This document shows positions 52,464-61,155 of a DNA stretch of 64,000 nucleotides, one piece after another (within the stretch, counting starts at the first letter, position 1; every line of letters starts with the position of its first letter). The stretch covers positions 1-64,000 of the forward strand of contig CAYUZB010000004.1 in the NCBI GenBank assembly GCA_964449565.1. The letters run 5' to 3'. Below the pieces are notes generated by a model. The model was not told where the DNA came from. It worked only from the letters and a program-made list of their open reading frames with translations, and ran no database searches. A program made the translations under genes and the position numbers. The stretch comes from Granulosicoccus sp964449565 (GTDB lineage Bacteria; Pseudomonadota; Gammaproteobacteria; Granulosicoccales; Granulosicoccaceae).

Positions 52464-52803
52464 CATAATGATCAATCCTTATTTTACGTAAACAGCAGGT
52501 TGTTGATCGGCCAGTGCTCTGCAAGATGTATCAAAATGCAGAGCGGCCGCAGAGTTTACCTGCGAGGAGGGTTGGCTCGTCAACGAATCAATATTGACGC
52601 CATATGCAGCGTGAAATTCCCGTCAATAACATGACAGGATATAAGGGCCTTGCTAGAGGTGGGTTTCAGGGTAATTCCCGGTATACAACGAGGTAATTTA
52701 CCGATTATCAGATGGTTGTGTGGATGACATTACAGTTAACTTCACCGATGGTTGGACGGTGACAAGTCCGCCGCCGGTTTTCAGACGGCGGACCAGGTTG
52801 TCC
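52464..52803. other. Intergenic region between gspC and hup
   Basis: 340 bases with no gene of merit; a short + frame (52720-53031) is a shadow of the hup gene. It holds the promoter side of gspC on the left part and a hairpin behind hup at 52766-52793. Confidence 0.6.
52766..52793 (-). terminator. Hairpin behind hup, possible terminator
   Basis: GTCCGCCG and CGGCGGAC form a perfect 8-bp stem with a 12-base loop, starting 11 bases after the hup stop on its strand. The run of T that an intrinsic terminator needs is weak. Confidence 0.5.
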
Positions 52804-53193
52804 TTACACCATGTCTTTCAGGTTTTTCAGAGGAAGAACCTTGACGACCTTGCTGGCAGGTTTTGCCTTGAACATGGTCTCTTCACCGGTGAATGGGTTG
52901 ATGCCTTTGCGAGCTTTTGTCGCCGGCTTTTTGCGAACCTTGATCTTGAACAGGCCTGGGACACTGAACATTCCCGGACCACGCGGCTTCAGGTTGTCTT
53001 GAATCAGGTCGGCAAGTGCATCGAAAACTGACGCGACTTCCTTGCGGCTGAGTTCAGTGGTGTCAGCGATCGACGTCAGGATCTCCGACTTGGTTGGTGG
53101 CTTCTTGGCCGCAGATGCCGCCGCGCGTTTTTTGGCTGAACCTTTCTTTTTGCCAGCTGCCTTTTTTTTGGTGGCTCGTTTCTTTGCCGCCAT
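52804..53193 (-). CDS. hup: HU-family DNA-binding protein with Lys/Ala-rich N-terminal tail
   Basis: 129 residues from ATG 53193, with AAAGGGGATTC as ribosome site. The first 35 residues are mostly Lys, Ala and Arg (MAAKKRATKKKAAGKKKG...), a tail missing in E. coli HU (90 residues), followed by the HU fold: PTKSEILTSIADTTELSRKEV, FSVPGLFKIKVRKKPA and KGINPFTGEETMFKAKPASKVVK with the arm that intercalates DNA. Such tails occur in HU of mycobacteria and some other bacteria and add non-specific DNA binding. Palindromes lie upstream. Confidence 0.93.
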   Translation of the reverse strand: MAAKKRATKKKAAGKKKGSAKKRAAASAAKKPPTKSEILTSIADTTELSRKEVASVFDALADLIQDNLKPRGPGMFSVPGLFKIKVRKKPATKARKGINPFTGEETMFKAKPASKVVKVLPLKNLKDMV

Positions 53194-53249
53194 GGTGAAT
53201 CCCCTTTGAAAAAATTGAAATGATGAGTGGTTAGCGCAGTGCAACAAAT

Positions 53250-53263
53250 GCTGTATATACAGC
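53250..53263. promoter_or_regulatory. 14-bp palindrome in the hup leader
   Basis: GCTGTATATACAGC, perfect, 57 bases upstream of the hup ATG. The half CTGTAT recurs as CTGTATT at 53360-53366 paired with AATACAG at 53381-53387. Too short between half-sites for a canonical LexA box (CTG-N10-CAG). Possible binding site of an unknown regulator. Confidence 0.4.
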
Positions 53264-53417
53264 TATTGCCGTTCTTACCCCATTTGTAAAAGCGCGCGAA
53301 AGTTAACATAAAACTTGTCACTACGCTTAAGCCTTATAGATGAAAAATCGTAAATATCACTGTATTTGCAGTAAAAATTGAATACAGAGTAAAAAAAGGC
53401 TGTTTTTTGCGGGATTT

Positions 53418-54023
53418 TTAACCAATACCAAAAATATTTTGCAGACTACCGATCAGGAAAATGCGGATGGCAAAAAGGCCGATAATCGTGAAAAACACGG
53501 ATAAATCCAGTCCACCGATAGGTGGCAAGATGTTACGCAGAGGTCTTACGACAGGAGAAGTGATTGGCTCTAACAAACCGAGGATCGGGTGATGAGCACC
53601 TTGCGGTATCCAACTCAGGATTGCCTTTAGGATCAACGCGAAGATGAATACATTGAACAACTGATGTATGACATCGAGCAGGCCTACGATAAGCAAGGAG
53701 ACTATTGACGCACCCGCAGGCGTAATGACCGAACCCATGGCGGCAACCGGGCCGAGAGCGAGTGCCTTGAAAATCAGCAGTTTTAGAAAAAGGACTGCAA
53801 AACATAGAATAAGAGATGCGGTGTCATACTTTCGAATGCTCGGGATGACGCGCCGTAGTGGTACCAGTACCGGATTGGTCAAACTTACGATCATTTGAGA
53901 AAATGGATTGTGATAGTCAGCCCGCATCCATTGCATGACAAAGCGGGCAGCGACGATCGTCGCGTAAAAATTAAACAGAATGCCGAGGATGAAACCGATG
54001 GCACTTTGCGCGGGATTCAGCAT
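53418..54023 (-). CDS. yggT: YggT-family membrane protein
   Basis: 201 residues with two YGGT domains, each with two membrane helices; IVSLTNPVLVPLRRVIPSIRKYD and PITSPVVRPLRNILPPIGGLDLS are the conserved amphipathic loops. Function is unknown in detail; a role in osmotic or division-related homeostasis is proposed. Its start overlaps the proC stop by 7 bases. Confidence 0.93.
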   Translation of the reverse strand: MLNPAQSAIGFILGILFNFYATIVAARFVMQWMRADYHNPFSQMIVSLTNPVLVPLRRVIPSIRKYDTASLILCFAVLFLKLLIFKALALGPVAAMGSVITPAGASIVSLLIVGLLDVIHQLFNVFIFALILKAILSWIPQGAHHPILGLLEPITSPVVRPLRNILPPIGGLDLSVFFTIIGLFAIRIFLIGSLQNIFGIG

Positions 54024-54865
54024 GGATGGGCTCCGTTGTTTTCACCGTCTGGGGCGAGGTCATCGCCAAGTTCGACTGCACGATCGTTGGCGGCTTGCAT
54101 GGCTCTGGCAATGATCGCAGGTGTATTGGCATCGTTGAACGCGTTCAAGGCGGCTGCCGTTGTGCCACCTTTGGAAGTGACGTTTTGCCTTAGTGTCGCC
54201 GGGCTATCGTCGCCGGTCCGCGCCATGCTGGCGGCACCAAAGGCTGTCTCCTTGGCAAAGGTCTCGGCGGTATCCTTGTCGAGCCCCAAGTTGATGCCAG
54301 CTGCGGTCATGTGCTCAATCAGGTAGAAGAAATAAGCGGGGCCACTGCCTGACAGAGCAGTGATGGCATCAAGCTGCGCCTCAGTAGACACCCAGCGTGT
54401 GATGCCGGCTGTATTCAACAATTCTTCTGCGGCCTGTTTTTTTGCTTGACGACAGTTGTCGGTTGCGTAAAGCGCGGTTGCTCCCAAGCCTAGTAATGCA
54501 GGGGTGTTAGGCATACAGCGGACAATGGGTGTAGCACCGAGCCAGGATTGCATGCTGGTACTGCGAACGCCTGCGGCGACTGAGACGAGTAATTCTGGTG
54601 CATGGGACGCGGCGTTAATTTCTTTGCAGACCGCTTCCACGATATGCGGTTTTACGGCGAGGACGATGCCTGAATCGTTTGGGTGCATGGACAAGGCCTT
54701 GTCGATGTCTGTCGCCGGGCTTATGTTGAAGCGGGACTTGGCTCGGGCCAAGGCATTGGCATCCGGGTCAACGACCTGAATGTTGGGCGCGGCAGTACCG
54801 GCGGCGATCAGGCCGCCGATAAGACTGCTGGCCATGTTGCCAGCACCGATAAAGGTCCAATGCAT
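54017..54865 (-). CDS. proC: Pyrroline-5-carboxylate reductase
   Basis: 282 residues. FIGAGNMASSLIGGLI is the NADP-binding loop, VRCMPNTPALLGLGATALY and the dimer helix ITALSGSGPAYFFYLIEHM identify ProC, which makes L-proline from pyrroline-5-carboxylate. The ATG overlaps the tal stop by one base (TGATG) and the stop overlaps yggT by 7 bases, so it is tightly coupled on both sides. Confidence 0.95.
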   Translation of the reverse strand: MHWTFIGAGNMASSLIGGLIAAGTAAPNIQVVDPDANALARAKSRFNISPATDIDKALSMHPNDSGIVLAVKPHIVEAVCKEINAASHAPELLVSVAAGVRSTSMQSWLGATPIVRCMPNTPALLGLGATALYATDNCRQAKKQAAEELLNTAGITRWVSTEAQLDAITALSGSGPAYFFYLIEHMTAAGINLGLDKDTAETFAKETAFGAASMARTGDDSPATLRQNVTSKGGTTAAALNAFNDANTPAIIARAMQAANDRAVELGDDLAPDGENNGAHPC

Positions 54866-55974
54866 CAGTGGGTGACGCGCTTGCGTTTGTCGTCGAGTGA
54901 TGCAAGCAAGCGATCAAATGCATCGGCAAAAGACTTGATGCCGTCGGCTTCAAGCGTATCGGTGATGTTACCCAGAGACACGCCAACATCGGCGAGAGCC
55001 GAGATGTTCTTGTGGGCATCTGCGAGGCCACGCAGCAAACGCGCTTCAGCGACGCCGTGATCGCGGAAGGCATCCATGGTTTTGGGCGGTAGTGTGTTTA
55101 CGGTATCCGGACCGATCAGTTCCTCGACATACATGACATCGGAATAGTCGGGGTTCTTGGTACCGGTGCTGGCCCAGAGCAAGCGCTGTGGGCGAGCGCC
55201 TTTTTCGCGCAATTTGTTGAATTGCTCACTTCCGAAGAGATTGACGAAATGCCCATAGGCGACCCTGGCATTAGCAATGGCGATCTTGCCTTTCAAGGCG
55301 TTCGCCTCCGGAGTATTCAGATCGGTCAGTGCCTTGTCCACGCTACTGTCCACTCGGCTGACAAAGAAACTGGCGACCGAGGCAATTTTGTCAATAGACT
55401 CTCCCTGCGCGAGCCGGTGTTCAAGGCCGCGGATATAGGCCTGGGCAATTTCGCGGTAGCGGGCAACCGAGAATAGTAGGGTGACATTGACGTTTACGCC
55501 GGCCGCGGTCAGCACCTCAAAGGCGGTGACACCCGCTTTCGTGCCGGGGACCTTGATCATGAGATTGGGACGTTGCACGCGTGCATTGAGATCGAGCCCC
55601 ATAGCGACAGTGCCTTCAGCGTCATGGGCAAGATCGGGCGTGACCTCGAGGCTGACCATGCCATCGACGCCGTCAGTTTGCTTGTAGGTATCGGCGAACG
55701 CATCGGCGGCGGCCTGGATATCTTCGATAGCTAGATGATTGAACAGTTCGAGCTGACTGATATCGGGCTCCGCCTCGACAACTTTGCTGATGGTCTCGTC
55801 GTACTCATTTGTTTGGGCAATCGCCTGTTCAAAAATGGCTGGGTTGGACGTCAGGCCCATGATCTTGTCGTTACGGATCAGTGCCTGAAGCTCTCCATCA
55901 AGCAGACTCTTCTGGATGTAGTCGAGCCACAGACTTTGGCCTTTGTCGTAAGCTTCAGCGAGCGAGTTGCCCAT
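54865..55974 (-). CDS. tal: Transaldolase (long, Actinobacteria/cyanobacteria-like subtype)
   Basis: 369 residues, longer than E. coli TalB (about 317). LTSNPAIFEQAI, GMVSLEVTPDLAHDAEGTVAMGLDL, LMIKVPGTKAGV with the Schiff-base Lys and QRLLWASTGTKNP fit the long transaldolase subtype. It moves a dihydroxyacetone unit in the pentose phosphate route. It sits between yggS and proC, which in many gammaproteobacteria are neighbours, so it is an insertion into a conserved block. Confidence 0.94.
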   Translation of the reverse strand: MGNSLAEAYDKGQSLWLDYIQKSLLDGELQALIRNDKIMGLTSNPAIFEQAIAQTNEYDETISKVVEAEPDISQLELFNHLAIEDIQAAADAFADTYKQTDGVDGMVSLEVTPDLAHDAEGTVAMGLDLNARVQRPNLMIKVPGTKAGVTAFEVLTAAGVNVNVTLLFSVARYREIAQAYIRGLEHRLAQGESIDKIASVASFFVSRVDSSVDKALTDLNTPEANALKGKIAIANARVAYGHFVNLFGSEQFNKLREKGARPQRLLWASTGTKNPDYSDVMYVEELIGPDTVNTLPPKTMDAFRDHGVAEARLLRGLADAHKNISALADVGVSLGNITDTLEADGIKSFADAFDRLLASLDDKRKRVTH

Positions 55975-56021
55975 GCGGTATTCCCTGGTAAATTTATGGC
56001 TTCAGTCTAACAAGTTTGGCT

Positions 56022-56717
56022 TCACTCCCGTGCGCCAAATATCGCGGTACCAACACGGACGATTGTCGCGCCTTCTGCTATAGCGGCTTCAAGATCCTGG
56101 CTCATGCCAATAGATAGTGTGTCCATCGTTGGGTAGGCTGTTTTTAGTGCGTCATAGCACTGATTCAGAGCTTGGAAAACACGGCGTTGCTCGTCGAGGG
56201 TTTTGCGTGGTGCCGGGATGGCCATCAGACCGCGGAGTTTTATACCGGGCAGGGGAGCACAGGTGTTCGCAAGCGACATGGCCTGCTCGGGTGGTATACC
56301 AGCCTTTGTCGGTTCGTTATCGATGTTGATTTGCAGGCATACATTAAGCGGCGGGAGCTCCGCTGGGCGTTGTGCTGACAATCGGGTCGCGATTTTCTCG
56401 CGATCGACGCTGTGCGCCCAATTGAAGTATTTCGCGATGTCGGCAGTTTTTCGGGATTGGATGGCACCGATAAAATGCCATTTGATGCTGGCGTCATTGA
56501 TCGTCTTGATTTTTTCCAGAGCTTCATCGACGTAGTTTTCGCCGAAGCACGTCTGGCCAGCGTCGATCGCTTCCTGAATCGCAGCGACGGATTTTCGCTT
56601 GCTGACCGCGAGGAGTTCGATGGTGTTCGGGTCACGAGCGTAGGTGGTCGCATGCTGCCGGATTTCGTCCTGGACTACACATAGCCGCTCGACGACTGAA
56701 ATTGGGGATTGGGTCAC
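56022..56717 (-). CDS. yggS: YggS/PROSC-type PLP homeostasis protein
   Basis: 231 residues from GTG 56717, which gives the usual start before SVVERL; the ORF frame to 56816 is rejected. LLAVSKRKSVAAIQEAIDAGQTCFGENYVDEALEK contains the PLP Lys, then WHFIGAIQSRK, CLQINIDNEPTKAGI and SIGMSQDLEAAIAEGATIVRVGTAIFG. A cytoplasmic PLP carrier that keeps vitamin B6 and amino-acid pools balanced. Divergent from pilT with about 120 bases between. Confidence 0.94.
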   Translation of the reverse strand: MTQSPISVVERLCVVQDEIRQHATTYARDPNTIELLAVSKRKSVAAIQEAIDAGQTCFGENYVDEALEKIKTINDASIKWHFIGAIQSRKTADIAKYFNWAHSVDREKIATRLSAQRPAELPPLNVCLQINIDNEPTKAGIPPEQAMSLANTCAPLPGIKLRGLMAIPAPRKTLDEQRRVFQALNQCYDALKTAYPTMDTLSIGMSQDLEAAIAEGATIVRVGTAIFGARE

Positions 56718-56836
56718 GTTATGAGTTCCATAATGTCGATTCCGTCGGCTGTTGCATGCAGCGCACGGCGAACAGCCTAACAAAACGCGACTACTTGCCG
56801 ACATCTGCAACAGCACATAACCAAAGGGAAAGTTTG

Positions 56837-57874
56837 ATGGATATCGCTCAGCTTTTGACGTTCGGCGTCAAAAATGGTGCTTCAGATATGCACCTTTCAG
56901 CAGGTCTGCCGCCGATGATCCGCGTCGATGGCGATATGCGACGGGTCAATGTACCTGCACTTGACCATGCTGCCGTTCAGGCCATGGTGTACGACATCAT
57001 GAATGACAAGCAGCGTAAGGACTTTGAAGAAAGACTTGAAACTGACTTCTCTTTTGAAATTCCGGATACGGCGCGGTTTCGTGTCAACGCGTTCAATCAG
57101 AATCGTGGCTGTGGTGCGGTATTTCGTACTATCCCGACTGAGATACTGACGCTTGAGCAGCTCGGTGCGCCGAAAATCTTCGAGGAAATCGCCGCATTTC
57201 CTCGTGGCATCGTACTGGTTACAGGACCTACCGGCTCTGGTAAGTCAACGACGCTGGCCGGGATGATGGATTACAAGAATGAGTCTGAGCTGGGTCATAT
57301 TCTGACGATTGAAGATCCGATCGAATTTGTTCATGAGAGTAAAAAATGCTTGATCAATCAGCGTGAAGTGCACCGCGATACATTTGGATTCAGTGAAGCG
57401 CTTCGTTCAGCGTTACGTGAAGATCCAGACGTCATTCTGGTTGGTGAAATGCGAGATATGGAAACGATCTCACTGGCACTGACTGCGGCGGAGACCGGTC
57501 ACCTGGTCTTTGGTACTTTGCATACGAGTTCTGCTGCAAAAACCGTTGACCGTATTGTTGATGTATTTCCGGCAGGTGAAAAGCCCATGGTTCGTTCAAT
57601 GCTGTCCGAATCGCTGCGTGCGGTAATTTCTCAGACACTGATGAAGAAGCAGGGTGGCGGTCGTGTCGCAGCTCATGAAATCATGATAGGCACACCCGCG
57701 ATACGTAACCTGATTCGCGAAGATAAAGTAGCGCAGATGTATTCAGCTATCCAGACCGGTCAGGGCGCTGGTATGCAGACTCTTGATCAAAATTTGAAAG
57801 AGCTTGTCAATCGTGGTGTGGTTGATCTTGCAGAGGCGCGAAAGAAGGCGCAAAACCCTGATTCGATAATGTAA
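56837..57874 (+). CDS. pilT: Twitching motility ATPase PilT
   Basis: 345 residues from ATG 56837 with AAAGGGAAAG before it; the 45 extra residues of the longer frame are rejected. GASDMHLSAGLPPMIRVDG, Walker A GPTGSGKSTTLAGMMDY, IEDPIEFVHESKKCLINQREV, Walker B DPDVILVGEMRDMETI and the AIRNLIREDKVAQMYSAIQTG block are those of PilT. It retracts type IV pili for twitching and DNA uptake. pilU follows 41 bases later. Confidence 0.96.
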   Translation: MDIAQLLTFGVKNGASDMHLSAGLPPMIRVDGDMRRVNVPALDHAAVQAMVYDIMNDKQRKDFEERLETDFSFEIPDTARFRVNAFNQNRGCGAVFRTIPTEILTLEQLGAPKIFEEIAAFPRGIVLVTGPTGSGKSTTLAGMMDYKNESELGHILTIEDPIEFVHESKKCLINQREVHRDTFGFSEALRSALREDPDVILVGEMRDMETISLALTAAETGHLVFGTLHTSSAAKTVDRIVDVFPAGEKPMVRSMLSESLRAVISQTLMKKQGGGRVAAHEIMIGTPAIRNLIREDKVAQMYSAIQTGQGAGMQTLDQNLKELVNRGVVDLAEARKKAQNPDSIM

Positions 57875-57915
57875 GAAGTATTTTACGTAACTGGTAAAAC
57901 ACAAAGAGAGAAGGT

Positions 57916-59088
57916 ATGGATCTCAAGGTCGCAAAACGCTTCATGGATGAGCTGTTGGTAAGCCTATACAAAAAGGGTGGCTCTGACTTGTTTATCATCG
58001 CGGGTGCAGCACCCGCGATGCGTATACATGGAAAAGTGACTCCGGTTATGGACAAGAAGCTCACTGCCGAGCATACATTGGCGTTAGCTCAATGTCTGAT
58101 GACAGATGCTGAGCGAGTTGAGTTCAAGCAATCCAAAGAGTGTAACTTTGCGATTGCTTTACCTGACATTTCTCGATTTCGAGTTAACGCATTGGTGCAA
58201 CGCGGTAGTGCGGGGCTTGTGGTTCGAATTATTCCGAACGACATTCCATCGTTCAATGATCTGCATATGCCTGATATTTTGTCGCAAATTGCAATGACCA
58301 AGCGGGGGCTTGTGATTTTTGTCGGTGGTACTGGCTCGGGTAAGTCAACCAGTCTTGCGGCGATGATTGACTACCGTAACGAAAACTCAAATGGCCATAT
58401 CATTACCATTGAGGATCCGGTTGAATTTGTTCATCACCATAAGGGCTGTATTGTTACTCAGCGTGAGGTAGGAACCGATACGGATTCCTTTGAGATCGGA
58501 TTGAAAAATACCTTGCGTCAAGCGCCAGATGTCATCCTGATTGGTGAGATTCGGGATCAGAAAACGATGGAGCATGCCATTGCGTTTGCCGAGACTGGGC
58601 ACTTGTGTCTTGCTACCTTGCATGCCAACAATACGAACCAGGCTCTGGATCGTATTATCAACTTTTTTCCTGAAGCAAGGCACAAGCAGTTGCTGTTGGA
58701 TTTGTCGTTGAACACGAAGGCTTTTATCTCGCAACGTTTGTTGCCGACACCCAGTGGTAAAGGACGGCGGGCGGCCGTTGAAGTGCTCTTGAATACGCCA
58801 TTGATGTCTGACCTGATCATGAAAGGTGAGATACATGAGATCAAGGCGCTGATGAAAAAGAGCAAGGATCAAGGTATGCAAACCTTTGATGAGGCTCTGT
58901 TCCAGCTGCTTAGTGAAAATGCGATCACGATCGAGGAAGCCATGCGCAATGCTGATTCTGTAAATGATCTGAGATTGCGTATTAAGCTGGAAGGCGGTGG
59001 TTCATCTGCAGTCGATGACATGATCGCTGGAAGCATGAGTCTCGAGGATGAAGACGACAGCGACAGTGGTCAGAGGATGGCTGGCTAG
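57916..59088 (+). CDS. pilU: PilT-like ATPase PilU
   Basis: 390 residues. Walker A GGTGSGKSTSLAAMIDY, IEDPVEFVHHHKGCIVTQREVGTDT, APDVILIGEIRDQKTMEHAI, and the C-terminal extension VDDMIAGSMSLEDEDD that PilT lacks. PilU works as an accessory retraction motor with PilT. A 12-bp hairpin lies 15 bases after its stop. Confidence 0.95.
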   Translation: MDLKVAKRFMDELLVSLYKKGGSDLFIIAGAAPAMRIHGKVTPVMDKKLTAEHTLALAQCLMTDAERVEFKQSKECNFAIALPDISRFRVNALVQRGSAGLVVRIIPNDIPSFNDLHMPDILSQIAMTKRGLVIFVGGTGSGKSTSLAAMIDYRNENSNGHIITIEDPVEFVHHHKGCIVTQREVGTDTDSFEIGLKNTLRQAPDVILIGEIRDQKTMEHAIAFAETGHLCLATLHANNTNQALDRIINFFPEARHKQLLLDLSLNTKAFISQRLLPTPSGKGRRAAVEVLLNTPLMSDLIMKGEIHEIKALMKKSKDQGMQTFDEALFQLLSENAITIEEAMRNADSVNDLRLRIKLEGGGSSAVDDMIAGSMSLEDEDDSDSGQRMAG

Positions 59089-59103
59089 GCTAGCCGGAAC
59101 AAG

Positions 59104-59144
59104 CGTATCGTGTGGTTGAGTCCTAAAGCCGGCCACACGATACG
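59104..59144 (+). terminator. Strong hairpin after pilU, likely terminator
   Basis: CGTATCGTGTGG (59104-59115) pairs perfectly with CCACACGATACG (59133-59144), 12 bp, loop of 17. The following CTCTTTCT is only moderately T-rich. Confidence 0.6.
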
Positions 59145-59195
59145 TCAAGCCTCTTTCTAGCTCATTGTGGTGGCCGATGGTGTACAGTTCGGTCG

Positions 59196-60419
59196 ATGAA
59201 TTTACACGCAAGAAATATCGACGACCTGGTGAATGAGTGTCTTGCGCTCAGTGAATCACTGTTTGATGATCCTGAGTTATCTGCAGACTCCGCGCAGGTT
59301 GTTGTGTCTCCTTATAGGTTTAACCCACTTGGTGCTCATATTGATCATCAAGGTGGCCAGGTGATGGCACGAACACTTGATCAATACACCATTTTTATTT
59401 ATTGGGTGAGCCAAACGCCTGTCGTCACTGTCCATGCTCGATTGGATGAGTCCTGGGAATCCGTTTCATTCGGTATCGATGAGCCGGTAATGGGCGATAG
59501 CTGGCAGCAGATGCTGAGTGCCAGTGTCGCGGCAATGGCGGCTGCGCATCAGATTCGTGTCGGCATCTCGGGCGTTGTACATGGGACTCTTGTCAGTGGC
59601 GGGCTGAGTTCGTCTGCGTCGGTGGTTCTTGCCTATCTTGTCGCCTTGGCGGACGCGAACGGTTTGCGAATCGGGCAGAAGGAACTGGTTGAGCTTGTGC
59701 GACGAGTTGAGAACGACTTCCGCGGACTCAACAACGGAATACAGGACCAGATGTCAATCGCATTCGGTAAGCGAGATGCGATGACGGTTCTGGATGTGAA
59801 TGCCGTGACCGCAGATGTGGTTGCTGATCCTGTCGGCATTGAGTCCGTGCAATTTTTGATGTGTTTCTCCGGTGTTACACGTGATCTTGGTGGCTCGGCA
59901 TTCAACACCAGGGTAGCGGAGTGTTGCGAGGCGGCAGGTTTGTTGTCTGCGGGCGCAGCTCATCTGGGTGAGGTGCCGATAGAGTTACGAGGCGATGAAT
60001 GCTTGCAAGGATTGCCTGCACCTCTAGGCCGGCGGGCGCGCCACGTCTATACGGAAATGCAGCGCGTCGATGCGGGTAAAAAGGCTTGGGCCACAGGTAA
60101 TTTTGCCGCGTTCGGACAATTGATGAATGCCTCTTGCTTGAGTTCAATCAATGACTATGAAAGTGGTAGTGAGTGGTTGATTGCTTTACATGAGCTGGCA
60201 CGCGAACTGCCCGGAGTGCTTGGTAATCGCTTTAGTGGGGGTGGCTATGGCGGTTGTTTGTTTATGCTGGTCGAAACTCCTAATGTTGAGGCGGTCGCGG
60301 ATACGTTGCTTGAAAAATATCTAAGCCGATATCCTGACATGAAAGGCAAGGCCTTTGTTCGGCTCGCTCAGAGTGAGGATACCGTGCGACTTCTGCGCTA
60401 CCACGAGTATGCCGCTTGA
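59196..60419 (+). CDS. GHMP-family sugar kinase, galacturonokinase-like
   Basis: 407 residues. VSPYRFNPLGAHIDHQGGQVMA (38-59) is the sugar-binding block; the form PLGAHIDHQGG is that of plant galacturonokinase rather than GHTDYN-type galactokinase. GTLVSGGLSSSASVVLAYL is the ATP phosphate motif and GNRFSGGGYGGCLFML the third GHMP motif. It should phosphorylate a hexose or hexuronate at C1. Its end overlaps the nucleotidyltransferase gene by 11 bases, so the 1-phosphate is probably turned into an NDP-sugar directly. Confidence 0.82.
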   Translation: MNLHARNIDDLVNECLALSESLFDDPELSADSAQVVVSPYRFNPLGAHIDHQGGQVMARTLDQYTIFIYWVSQTPVVTVHARLDESWESVSFGIDEPVMGDSWQQMLSASVAAMAAAHQIRVGISGVVHGTLVSGGLSSSASVVLAYLVALADANGLRIGQKELVELVRRVENDFRGLNNGIQDQMSIAFGKRDAMTVLDVNAVTADVVADPVGIESVQFLMCFSGVTRDLGGSAFNTRVAECCEAAGLLSAGAAHLGEVPIELRGDECLQGLPAPLGRRARHVYTEMQRVDAGKKAWATGNFAAFGQLMNASCLSSINDYESGSEWLIALHELARELPGVLGNRFSGGGYGGCLFMLVETPNVEAVADTLLEKYLSRYPDMKGKAFVRLAQSEDTVRLLRYHEYAA

Positions 60420-61155
60420 CGTGAAGAAATCTGTAGAGACTGCCGTGTTACTGGCAGCAGGTCGAGGAAGTCGTCTTCGTCCATACACTGATAGTACGCC
60501 AAAGCCGCTCTTACCTTATCAGGGGCGGCCAACTCTGGACTATGTGCTTGACTCCTTGTTGCGTGCCGAGGTGCGTGATGTTGTATTAATAACGCACCAT
60601 CTCGCGGAGCAGATTGAAAGCTACGCGGCGTCGCGGAGCGAGAGTCATGATCAGCGGGTTCGCTGCGTTGCGCAAGATACCTTGGCGGGTACGGCAGATG
60701 CCTTGCGTTGTGCGCGAGATGCATTGCCTGAGTTGCTCGATGGCCCATTGCTTGTCAGTGCAACCGACTATATCGTTGATATGGACTTTTACCCCGCTCT
60801 ATTACGTGCTCACCGTGAACATGATGGTGGCCTGACCGTCAGTTTGAAATCATTGTCTGAAGATGAGCTTTGTGCAAGATCCAGCGTGCGATTTCACGAG
60901 AACCAGGCGATCGCCGAGATTGTCGAGAAACCATTACCTGGCACTGCCCCAAGTTCAATTGGGGCTAACCTGTGTTTTGTATTGCCGCCAGAGATCTTGA
61001 CTCTTTTGGATGAGGTAAAGCCATCGGCGAGGGGCGAGAGAGAAGTGCAGGCGGCGATCAATCAGTGGTTGGCTTCGGGTGGCGTGGGTTTTGGTCTTTT
61101 ACAAGATGCGCCGCCGGAATGGCTTAGCCCTTCGTCACCTGTCAAGACTCTCTAA
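60409..61155 (+). CDS. Sugar-1-phosphate nucleotidyltransferase
   Basis: 248 residues from ATG 60409. LAAGRGSRLRPYTDSTPKPLLP is the nucleotide-binding signature, LVSATDYIVDMDFYP the metal-Asp region, and IVEKPLPGTAPSSIGANLC the sugar loop, as in RmlA/GalU/GlmU-like pyrophosphorylases of the NTP_transferase fold. Which NTP and sugar are used is not clear. Coupled to the GHMP kinase gene before it; its last 14 bases overlap the convergent glycosyltransferase gene. Confidence 0.87.
   Translation: MPLDVKKSVETAVLLAAGRGSRLRPYTDSTPKPLLPYQGRPTLDYVLDSLLRAEVRDVVLITHHLAEQIESYAASRSESHDQRVRCVAQDTLAGTADALRCARDALPELLDGPLLVSATDYIVDMDFYPALLRAHREHDGGLTVSLKSLSEDELCARSSVRFHENQAIAEIVEKPLPGTAPSSIGANLCFVLPPEILTLLDEVKPSARGEREVQAAINQWLASGGVGFGLLQDAPPEWLSPSSPVKTL

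Noticed and set aside
53250..53263. LexA (SOS) box
   Set aside because: CTGTATATACAG has only 6 bases between CTG and CAG, whereas the enterobacterial box needs 10; kept only as an unexplained palindrome.
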